From the NCBI GenBank assembly GCA_037176725.1, contig JAZBRS010000020.1, positions 87,552,001-87,616,000 of the forward strand: a stretch of DNA of 64,000 nucleotides, in the 5' to 3' direction. The first letter of the stretch is position 1. Each line of letters starts with the position of its first letter. The notes under the pieces are model-generated. The model was given only the letters and a program-made list of their open reading frames with translations. It ran no database searches and was not told the origin of the DNA. This document shows, piece after piece, positions 30,669-40,900 of this stretch. Source of the DNA: Posidonia oceanica (Eukaryota; Streptophyta; Magnoliopsida; Alismatales; Posidoniaceae). A program made the translations under genes and the position numbers.

Positions 30669-33206
30669 ATGGCCCAACATACCGGCAAGCCTTCTTCCTC
30701 TTTGGCGTCGGAGGAGATACCGACTTTGGTCTCTCCTTCCCTTGCTTTGACATCCACTGTCTCTTCTCCACTTCTAGTGTAGGAGACTTCCCAGCCCCTC
30801 TAACTGGAACAAGGGCACACCCTAGTCGATCTGAAGCTTGTCACCGAGTCAACCGTGGTGACCACCACTCAGGCTCTAGGAGCGTCGATTTCTATTCCAT
30901 CCCAGGGCCTTCCCACCTCGGGAATTCAGCCTTCTACAGCTGCCTCTTGCATAGGGTCTCTCCCTATTGATCCCTTTGTTTCCGTGCCCCCTTTGGCAGA
31001 CCCTCTTTTACATCCCGGCTCGTCGGTTGACGAGTCCCCTGCCTCGCAAGCACAACGTCTGTTGGTTAAGGTCGAGAGGTTGTGAAGCATGGCTCTTGCA
31101 CTCGACCCGACTGTGGCCCACTCTTTACATTCGACCCCTGAGATTCCAGTGCAGCCCACCATAGCTCTACAGGTTCACCACACTGCACTTCCACCCATGC
31201 CATCGTCCTAGTTCCTCACAGCTCCGATGATGCAGGTGCTTTTTCTGCCTCCTGCATCTACACAACACTATCCACTGCATGCTACTCCATCACTTGGTGG
31301 CTAGTCTCTTGGATTGGTAATAGCACAGCACCCTCAGAGCCCATTGCCTAGGACCGTGCCGATGCAACAGCTACTGCTCCCACACACTACACCTTACCAT
31401 ACACCGCATACCGTCTATTCACCCCATTTGCATTAGGTTCAGACCCCCGCATGCATCCCACAACACTATTCGCAATCACACGGGTATGCTGGCCCTCACG
31501 CCTCGACACCAGGTGGCGTCATGGTGGATCCGAAGCAGCGCTTTCGCGCAACCCATACAGCATACGTTGCCCCTACCTCTACTGTGTAGCCATTGCCAGC
31601 AGCAACTTCAGATCCCGTCCTTGCCAGGTTGGGAAATCTAGAAAGTACACTTCGTCAAGTGCAAGGCACAGACCGCTAGTCCTACCAATTCCGGGACCTT
31701 TGTCTCTCTCTAGAGGCGACACTCCCTTCGAAATTTCGTATCCTGGAATTCGAAAAGTACAACGGTGGAGGCTACCCTATCTCGCATCTGAGGGCATACT
31801 GCGGAGACCTTCCTCAACTTCAGGCTGACGACAAGCTCCTGATTCGTTTGCTCTAGAAGAGTCTGACTGGGCCCGTGCTCAAGTGGTTCACTTCCCTTGA
31901 CATGGCCGCGATCTAGACTTGGAACGACCTTTCCCAGGCTTTCCTTGGGTAGTATTCTTTCATCCTCATTTTTAATCCCCAAGCAAGAGGATCTTGTCGC
32001 CATCCGGCAGAGGCCCCACCAACCATTCAGGGAGTATGTCGGTCGCTGGCTTTCCATAGCCGCCTAGGTCAAAGATAGACCCTCTGTTGAGGAATCCATC
32101 GACATGATCGTCAAGGGGGTGCAACCAGCGACTGGGGGACTGCTTAGCGTCCAACCAATCACTAGTCTTGCATCACTGATTAGATCTGGCGCCCGCATGG
32201 AAAGCTCACTGCGAAGTGGGAATTTCCCCGCACTTGCTGCATTGGCCGGGCAGATCAACAACAAATCCAGCAACAATTGCTGCAGCAGCACCAGCAACAA
32301 AGACTCCGCTCTCGACTACTCCTAACAGCATGCTGTCTCGTACGTCGAACCTCTTGTAAGGCCTGCATATGCAGCGAGTCAACCAGACTCTTTTCCACTA
32401 GAGTACGCACATAGTTTTGCACACACCGCACACACTACCACCGTCGAGCCTATGCATCACCTCACACCCGCTCAACAAGGACTCCAACTAGGGCAAAGAC
32501 GACCTTGTCGGGCTGAGTGTGATTACACCCTTTTGCTCGAATCACTGAGTGACATCTTCCCTCACATTGAGTCACACCTGAGACTCCTGGCTGTCTGTCT
32601 GTCACTGAATACCCCTCCATGGTGGCATAACACGGATCAGTACTGCAGTTTCCATCGAGCCACGAGGCACTCGACGGATGACTGCGTCACTTTACGGGAC
32701 GTCGTCCAGGGCCTGATCGATCGAAAGATCTTTAGCGTTGCCGCGCAGGAGGCATCACCTACACCGGCACCTACACATGCACTTGCACCAGCACAAGCAC
32801 ATCCTAGTGTAGCCGGCCCTTCCTCTTCCGAGCCTGTAGGCTTCGAAGATGTCGGAACCTCGGGGGTCTTCTCCCTCACTCCAGTCTTCTCTGAATCTAG
32901 CTCCGCCCTGATGGATCCTTCCGATCCCATCGGTGTAATCTCCTTTTCCTACTTTCCCTAGCTTGTCCAAGGGATGCTCGAAGACACAGCAGCGGCGTCA
33001 ACAACGAGCCCGATCACAACACCATCTAGGTCAGCTTCTCCTCCAACCCTAGCAGCTCCAGTGCTCCCTGCACTGCCACCAGCCGCTCTAGTGCTCCCTG
33101 CACTGCCATCAACAGCTCCAGCAGCCCTAGTGCTGCCCGCACTGCCGACAGCGGACCCCACTAACAGCGTCAGCAGTGTAGGAGCGGACCCAACACCTCC
33201 CTCCTA
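30669..33206 (+). pseudogene. gag: Element C gag, heavily decayed; no protease, RT or integrase follows
   Basis: ATG 30669 (MAQHTGKPSSS) matches the gag starts of A and F. Recognisable parts are the Gag core near 31690-32230 (FRDLCL, KWFTSLDMA, MESSLRSGNFPAL) and the zinc-knuckle variant (CSFHRATRHSTDDC) near 32640-32690. The frame is broken by many stops and shifts. Aligned with A, stops at 31854-31856, 31950-31952 and 32065-32067 are TAG where A has a Gln codon, or CAG in two of the three cases. After an Ala/Pro-rich tail the frame ends at 33206 and no pol sequence follows, so C was or became a gag-only derivative. Confidence 0.8.
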
Positions 33207-33595
33207 AGGTTGCTAACAGGTATGTCCCTCTTACCTCTCTTTGGATTTTTGCATCGTCTTTTCTTTATTTCCGTTTTCTTTTGTGTTTTCTCGCCTAACG
33301 GAAAATCATAAAAATTATAAAATCACCAGAAACCTAAAAAACATGCATTCCTTTTTTGCATTCCTTTGCATCCAGGTTGGCAGCCCTAACTACCTGGTTG
33401 ACGTCCATCAAAATGTCTATTCGGGCTGATAGCCCTAACTATCCGGTGATGGGTTCGTCAACTCATCACAGGGATGATAGCCCTAACTATCCCGCGATAG
33501 GTCCGTCAAATTATCACCTTGCACATATTTATCCCTCCCTACACATGCATTTTCATTTTCTGCATACACATATCACTTTCTTGCATCTTATAAAA
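33207..33595 (+). repeat. Spacer and first hairpin repeats of C
   Basis: T-rich spacer up to about 33370. Then three units of the form GGCTGATAGCCCTAACTATC followed by a GGTCCGTCAA word, a diverged copy of the 15.3 kb block in A. Each unit can form GATAG/CTATC. Confidence 0.6.
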
Positions 33596-34924
33596 GACAA
33601 AAGCACCAAAAAAATCAAGAAAATAAAAAAACACAAAAAATATTTTCTTCGCCTTTCTGTTGGTTTTCCCTTTTTATGTTTTCCTAAACCAAAAACCATT
33701 AAAATACAAAACCAATGCAAAAACCCAAAAACATGCTTGTCCCTTCCCCTTCTAAAAATACAAAACCCACAAACATTTGCATAATTAGAAACCCGGCTTT
33801 GGACAAACAAGCAGCGCCTAGAGGGTGTCAAGCATAGGCAATCTCAAGCTGAACTCACCCAAGCAATGCCATCTCTTGCATGTGGCTTACATAGTGAGAC
33901 TGAGAGTAGAATAGAGCGACTCGACGAGCTCGAGACTCCAAAAGCGAGATCCACCCTATCAAGAGAGTCCACCAGACATGGAGAGGACCAAAGTAGAGCA
34001 GAACATAGCCAGAGGCTGCCTGTACATACAGCAGAGGTTGAAGGTGTACGCCTCATCTGGGACTGCTACCCCAAGAGGGCGAAGTCATGCATATCCAAAA
34101 GAATAAAGATCATGTGAGCAAAAAATATGATAACAAGATATGCATGCTGGGCATAAAAGAAAAATGAAGAAAGAAGTTGAAGAAAGAAGGCGCTCATGAG
34201 AGGAGTGACTCGGAAAAGCATCGAAGCCCCCTCAACTTTCAACTCTAAGCACCACATTGCCAACTGCATAGGAAACGTTAACTGGAGGACCTGGCCCCAC
34301 CTTCTGAGCGCAGTAGCATGCTCCAATCCCCTGTGCAGACAACAACTCTACCTCCTTGGTAGGCTAGATGCAACTCCAGTCACTCATGAGGGGAAAAGAA
34401 ATATATATCCGAGAGCGTCAATAGCAGTAATCGATCCCCAAGGATTTAAGACGGAGGCTAAGAAGCTACATTTGACGCTTTTGCTACCCACATCCAGCCA
34501 AAGGCTATACTCTGCAAAGTTGAGGCCTCATCCCGAACCAAGAGTGAGAAAGAGAGCCACTGACCATAACTCGGCATGGCGTTGCTTGAGGATTGAGAAT
34601 CCCCTGAGTCAGAAAGTGCAGAAGCACCCTCTTAGCAACAGTTGCTTTTAAGTCCAAAGCCATCAAAACATGCATGCTATAATATATTATCTTCCCTTCT
34701 CCCTGTTTTCGAAAACCGGAGCCAAGGATGAGCAGTTTTGCCTGCCTAGCTCAGAGGCTCTGTGCTTTTCAAATTTTGCCGCCCACCGCATTGGGTAGGT
34801 CCTTGATGACCAACATGTCCCTTGTTTGCCACCCTATGGTGTTGCATCACATGCCCGTGCTGAGACCGTTGCACACCCACCACGATGGGTTCCCGTTTTC
34901 TCTCTACATCATCCTGCATTCCCC
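33596..34924 (+). other. A-rich and unique 3' region of C
   Basis: 33596-33790 is A-rich. From 33790 to 34924 I see no ORF with recognisable homology. The position corresponds to the spacer behind pol in A and the tail of G. Confidence 0.4.
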
Positions 34925-35860
34925 TGCATCGGGCTGGCAGCCCTAATTGCTCAGTTGACACCCGTTAAAATGTCACATCGGGCTAATAGCCCTAACTATT
35001 CGGCAATGAGTCCGTCAACTTATCACCGGGTTGGCAGCCCTAACTATTCGGCAATGAGTCCGTCAACTTATCACCGGGTTGGCAGCCCTAACTGCTCAGC
35101 GATATGTCCGTTAACTTATCATTTTGCATTCATCCTCTGCATCAGGCTGGCAGTCCTAACTGCTTGGCTGACACCCATTAAAACGTCATCCCACATCTTC
35201 ACGTTGCATCTAGCTGGTAGCCCTAACTGCTCGGTTGACACCTGTTAAAATGTCACCCTGCATTTCCCTTTGCATTATCTCATTGCATTCCCCACTGGCA
35301 TTGCACATTGCTCGGTGAGCCTTTACATCCATCTCACTGCATCTGGGCTAATAGCCCCAACTATCTAGTGATGAGTCCGTTAACTCCTCAGCAGGCTGAT
35401 AGCCCTAACTATTCGGTGATAGGTTCGTTAACTTATCACTGGGTTGGTAGCCCTAACTACTCGGCTATCAAACTCGTTAGTTTTGTCTCCACTTTGCATT
35501 TCAATGCCAAGGGTGCTTCGATTGTCCCCTGGTATCTCCATCGATACTAGGGGCATCTTTATGTGGCTGTCCTATGGTATCACATCTCCATCTACATTCG
35601 GGCTGACATCCTCAACTATTAAGGGAGTGTCTATGGACCTCTGCCACACCTTCGGGTATGGTATTCCCTTTGCATTCGTGGTTACAAGTCATCCCACTTG
35701 TCACCACCCCTCTTGCCAGACAGACTTGCTGGCCTGTCACCATCCACCGGGCTGATAGCCCCAACTATCCAGTGATGAGTCTGTGAACTCCTCCCGAGGC
35801 TGATGATCCCTAACTATTTGGCAATAGGTCCGTTAACTTATCACCCTTTCATCATAGTGT
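34925..35860 (+). repeat. Covarying two-hairpin tandem repeats of C
   Basis: About a dozen units of roughly 57 bp. The first half is a hairpin with CCCTAA loop and stems that vary together: GATAG/CTATC, AATAG/CTATT, GGCAG/CTGCT, GGTAG/CTACT. The second half is a hairpin such as TGACA (34956-34960) with TGTCA (34971-34975), or GTGATAGG with CTTATCAC near 35415-35440. A 11-bp palindrome CCCCTGGTATC (35526-35536) with GATACTAGGGG (35543-35553) corresponds to those at 15566-15592 and 15896-15922 in A. Confidence 0.75.
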
Positions 35861-35976
35861 AATAGCATTCTATTGCATATCATGTCATTTCATTGCATGT
35901 CATCATGTAGCTTCCTTGTATCGCCCGTAGAGTTAGTCCTAGTATTGCATTTCATCATCAAATGGACATCGCGTGC

Positions 35977-36366
35977 TTAGGATCCAAACCCCTGGTTCGC
36001 GTATTGCTTAGGATAGCATCCTCAGCAACGCAAAACTTTTTACAGCATTGCCTGCTTTGGATGACACCCGTAGTAGTGCGCGGCTAGGATCGTTTTCTTG
36101 GTTTCACGTGCTTGACGTCACACTGTACATATACTGCATTTCACTGCATAACATCACATGACATTGCATTCTTATTGCGTTGCTACTCCTCTGTAGTCAT
36201 TACCCCAACTTCCGCATTCCACCTCTCGGACATGGCATACTTAGGAATCAAACCCCTGGTTCGCGCATTGCTTAAAGTGGCATCCTTAGCAACGAAAAAC
36301 TTTTTACAGTTTTGCTTGCTCAGTATGACGCCCGCGGTAGTGCACAACCTAGGATCACTTCCTTGG
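35977..36366 (+). repeat. Direct repeat of about 125 bp in C 3' region
   Basis: 35977-36101 and 36241-36366 share a long diverged match that includes AAACCCCTGGTTCGCG, GCATCCT, AGCAACG and AACTTTTTACAG. The copies lie about 264 bp apart. No function is apparent. Confidence 0.6.
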
Positions 36367-36663
36367 CATTACGTGCCCGCCACCGCATGTACATCCACAG
36401 CATCTTGCATTCGATACCAAACCCGTGCTGAAGCTACTTTGGCCCAGCGCACGTGCTTTGTCTGGCTTTCATTTGCATTACCCAGTGACACCTTTGCATT
36501 GCATTTTTCCACCACTATCACGTGCATGCATCGCTCGCTTTCCCCCAGTGGAGTACAGTGTAACGAGCATTAGCATAAACATCACATCTGCATTAGCACC
36601 GCACACTAGCCTTGCATTGGCGTTGCATCCTAGTGTCGACATTAGCATCTGTATTGTGGCAAC

Positions 36664-36804
36664 GAGTCATGATTTTCGGTGCATCAGTCGAATAAGTGAC
36701 TCATGCCCACAGCAACATTGGCGTCCTACCGGCATCAGGAGGGGTGTCTTGTCTACCCTGAGTAGCGGCCTCGGTCCCCTTGACCTCGCTCAGGGAGGGA
36801 CATC
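36664..36804 (+). promoter_or_regulatory. Conserved stem-loops and polypurine tract upstream of C 3' LTR
   Basis: GAGTCA (36664-36669) pairs with TGACTC (36697-36702) around a 27-nt segment holding TTCGG/TCGAA. CCCTGAGT (36756-36763) pairs with GCTCAGGG (36788-36795) with one T-G pair. The polypurine tract AGGGAGGGA (36792-36800) follows, then CATC and the LTR. This is the counterpart of 18136-18274 in A. Confidence 0.7.
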
Positions 36805-36936
36805 TGTAGACACTCCAATTTGATTGCCATTTGGCGGATTTCACTCGAGGATCGAGCTCAGAAACCTAAAACCCCACTTTCCACCTGTAGTAATCCTAGT
36901 GTTCAGATCGTCCATGCACACTACCAGAAGCTCACG
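36805..36936 (+). repeat. Element C 3' LTR, first 132 bp
   Basis: It starts TGTAGACACTCC behind the polypurine tract. It is interrupted at 36937 by the reverse-oriented LTR E and appears to resume at 42720. Confidence 0.7.
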
Positions 36937-37052
36937 TGCACCGATCGGAATCAGGCTCACTATAAGCGGCTATGTCCGAGGAGGAGGGCTCAACTCGAAA
37001 ACACTTAAAACAGAGGAGAAAAGATAAGAAAAGAAGAAGATAAGACAATTCA

Positions 37053-37062
37053 GAGTCGCCAC
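37053..37062 (-). other. Primer-site-like motif inside E LTR
   Basis: The minus strand reads GTGGCGACTC, about 115 nt before the LTR end. Confidence 0.55.
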
Positions 37063-37253
37063 CGTGTCTATTATCAGGAGACAAGGAAAATCAGGGGAAA
37101 TGTGTGAGTTAACACGCGAAACCAAACAAAGGATGCAATGCAAAGTAATGCAAGGGAAAACAAATGCAAATGAATGCAAATGATATGACTCATGCCTAGG
37201 ATAAGGGCAATATGGTCATTGCAGGCCAAAAGACTGGGCAAGGACTCCTGTTA

Positions 37254-37286
37254 CGTGCGGGGAAGGTGTTAGGCACCCCCGACATG
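37254..37286 (-). promoter_or_regulatory. Conserved LTR hairpin, E copy
   Basis: CGGGG/CCCCG with a 14-nt loop and a one-base bulge, then CGTG against CATG with one mismatched pair in the sense RNA. It lies 317 nt from the LTR end. Confidence 0.6.
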
Positions 37287-37589
37287 CCCAAGAATCGGTC
37301 TTTCTAGGCTTACGCTCGCATACGCAGGGAAATGCAGGTTTGAATGCCTAAATGCCAATGAATGCCTACATGAATGCTCAAAGGTGTGCTCTAAGTGGTG
37401 GGATGCAATGCAAGGAAGTAAATGTGCAGTCTAAGTGCTCAGCAACGCTGTCTATGTTCCGAACCGATCGAAACCTAGCTCGTGAGAACTCCAGGCAGTA
37501 AGTATCACTGCTCTATATGCAAATGCAAGCAAAAAAGCAAAACAACGGTAAAACCAAGCAGTGTAAGCGACATGCAAGAGAAAACAGCA

Positions 37590-37960
37590 TAAGACATGCA
37601 AAATGATGTGAGAAATAGAAGCGGCACGCAAAATGGTGCAAGAAAAAAGGCAGCATACAAAACGGTGCAGAAAACAAAGCGACATGCAAAACGGTGCAAG
37701 AAAACAGAGCCAGCACGCAAAACAGTGCAAGAAAGCAAAGCAGGCACGCAAAACGGTGCCAAAGACAAAGCGGGCACACAAAACGATGCCAAAAGCAAAG
37801 CGGGCATGCAAAACGGTGCCAAAAGCAAAGCGGGCACGCAAAACGGTGCCAAAAGCAAAGCGGGCATGCAAAACGGTGCCAAAAGCGAAGCAGGCATGCA
37901 AAACGAGGCCAAAAGCAAAGTAGGCACGCAAAACGGTGCCAAGGCAGGCGAAATAAAACA
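37590..37960 (-). repeat. 30-bp tandem repeats in E LTR
   Basis: About ten units containing GCACGCAAAACGGTGCCAAA run with a period near 30. A diverged version occupies 2600-2930 and 23272-23600 in the LTRs of A. Long ORFs in all frames of this stretch are produced by the period being a multiple of three. Confidence 0.8.
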
Positions 37961-40900
37961 TCGACAAAGCCATGCAGATGCAGATGCAAGGAGGAAGAGC
38001 AAGAGAAGCAAGGGGAAGCAAACAGTACGTGTGTGAGAACAGATACTATTTAAGGACCGCGCAAAGTAGGTGTGAAGACCTACAAAGGGGAAGAGAAGCA
38101 AGTGGAGGGATTACCACTGTTTTGTGACTGTTTCCCACCAAAATGTCTCACGATGTGTCTCACACGCTGCCAAAAGCTCACGGTGCGATCGGATCGTGGA
38201 AAAGGGAGAAGGAAGTCGCAATTAATGGTAAATCCAGGGGAAACGCAACACAAGGCACTGAGAGTACACGAAAAGAGGAGGCAAAGTTGATAGATAAGAA
38301 GAGAGAGTCCTAATCTACATGCTCGAGAAATTAGAAAGCAAAAACAATGCTTGCAATGCAAATGGTGTGCAAATGAATGCTGTGTAGGGGTTTAGGAGGA
38401 CTTACCTTGGGAATCTGAAGCCTGATCTGAGAACTGCTTGGTCCATGCTGAAGAGTGCTCCGTCGGGGTCGTCCAGGTAGCTTGGTTGAGAAGATCCAAC
38501 GGCCAGATCTAAAGATATCCCAGCTTCAAGGCAGAGGGGCCAGAACAGGGGAGAAAGATGGATCTAGGTGTACAGGAGGTCCTAGCGGTGTGCAAAATAG
38601 GTCCTTCCATGTAAATGGGAGCTAAGAATGCTTAAATGTGTGTAAGAATGTTAAATGCAAAGATGCATGAGTGCAATGCATGCAAAAATGCAAGAAAAGA
38701 GTTAAGGATGACTTTTCAGAAAACTTGGAAACTTATGTGCAATTTTTGAAAAAGTGGAGGTCTAAATGCAAAGATTTGGAAAAGTTAGGGGCTTTTATGC
38801 AAGGTTTTTGAAAACTGGAGGGTCTGAGTGCAATTTTGCAAAATGCAAGGTTCAAAATGCAATTTTATAAGGTAAACATGCATTAGGATAAGTTTTGAAA
38901 TCATATGGGGGATTAACATGCAATTTTGAAACATGCAGGGGTTGAAATGCAATTTTGTAAGCAAAACAGTGGTCTTAAATGGTCTGAGAATGCAAATAGA
39001 GGACCTATGTGCAATTTTTAAATATATAGGGTCTAAAATGCAATTTTATAAGCAAAAATATACATTTAAATGAGTTTTATAAACATGCAGAGGACCTATG
39101 TGTAATTTTGAAATATGTAGGGTCTAAAATGCAATTTTATAAGCAAAAATGTGATTTAATGGATGCTGTGCATGATATGGAGGACCTATATGCAAAAATT
39201 AAAATGCATGGGAGATATGATGCAATGCAGTAAGAAAAGTTGAAAAATAAATGCATAAGTTAACAGAACAGAGGACTAAAATGCAAATGAGGAAAAAAAC
39301 AGGGTTTAAAAATGCAATTTACTAAGGTAAACTTAAAGCATTAAATCAGATTATTAATTAAAGGACTAACATGCAAGAATGAAAAACCAGAGGGCTTGAA
39401 CTAAAATGAGCTTAAATAGAAAACACAGCAGAAGGACCAACATGCAATTAGATAGTTTTTCAAGTTTTTCATGCAATTTAATAAGATTTAAATTCAGAAT
39501 TAAATGAGTTATAAATGAGGGTAGGACCAGAATGTAATAAAATAAAAATCGGAGCTGAAAATGCAATTTAATGGCAAGATAGCATGGTAAAGAAAAATAA
39601 TGCTACAGTAAAAACACAGAACGACGGCCACTGTAGTAGTTGCTACCAGCGGCTGTCGAGGGAGGAAGTGGGGTGTTGGTGAGGCGCTGACCGGCAGGCG
39701 ACCTACTCCGGAGCCAGACGGAGGTTGCTGCAGCGTCGGCGAGCCACGGCATGGCCTGAAGCAGACTGGAGAGCTCGACAGAGGACTGCTAGACTTCCAG
39801 AGGTCGACCGGATGATCGGCGCAACGGGAGGACGTTCTGAAGGCACCGGCATGATCCTAGGGTCCGTGCGGTCCTCAGGCGACGATCGGAGCGGCGAGAC
39901 AGAGCTGGAGCTCGCCAGAGAAGAAGATGAAGCTGTGGCGTTGACTCCGGGTAGGAGGGGCTGGAATCCTAGTCTAAAGGGTGGAAAAGCAAGAGAGGAG
40001 GGAGACTAAGCTAATGGGAGAGTGCAGTACCTGATTCCGTGGCTGAGGAGTCTCCCCGATGTCAGCTGCTTCAGTGATCGCCGGCGGAGTTCGTCCGGTT
40101 GTTGCAGATGCTGTCGACGGCTCGGGCGTGCTGGGATCCACTCAGTGATGTGCTCCGGTGCTTCTTGGATGTCTAGAACGGAGTTTTGCAGCTCGGAGGA
40201 AGATTTGGCTTCAGTGGGTTCAGCAGAGGCTGCCAGAGGTGGGTGGAGGTGTCCGCTGCTCTCTGGATCAGTTGGAGGGTACCGGCGAGCTTCTGGTTGC
40301 TTGGTGAGTGTTTCTGGATTCAGAGGAGGGCTGGTGGAGGCCTAGATGGGGAGATTGGGTAGTTGGGTGATTTTCTGGAAAAAGGACAGAGGTGTTTGCT
40401 GTGGATGGCTCTGGCTGTGGGGGAGGAGATGGCCAAGGCTCTGGTGCTTTGGGGAGATGGGATTCTGGTGAGTTGCTGGGTGGAGTTTGGGGGGATTCAG
40501 TGATCTAATGCGCTCGGAATTTTGGAAGGGAGAGTGTTGGGTTCTGTGAGTGGTTTCAGAGTGGTTTGGGGTGATTTTGGGGTGGATTTGGTTGTGGTAT
40601 GGGAGGCTGTGATGGTGCAGGTTTGGCCGAGATTGGGGGTGAATTGGGAGAAGTTTTAAGGCTGTTGGATGCTCTCGTTCCAGTGGAAAGGAAGAAGAAG
40701 AAGGGGGCTCGATTTCAGTGGAAGAAGGAGAGGAATTGGGTGCTGAATGCTCTCTGGATTGCTTGCTCTCTCTCGGACGACAAAAGGCAGCGAAGAAGGA
40801 GTGGAGGGGGAGCTTTTAACAAGTGGCTCGATGGGGTGGAAGCACGCAGTGGATTTCAAATCCACCGGCGGGAGGCGACGCGCATTGAATTCTCTCCCGG

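Noticed and set aside
37452..38101. Six overlapping ORFs on both strands in LTR E
   Set aside because: Same cause: the 30-bp repeat is a multiple of three, so all frames stay open.
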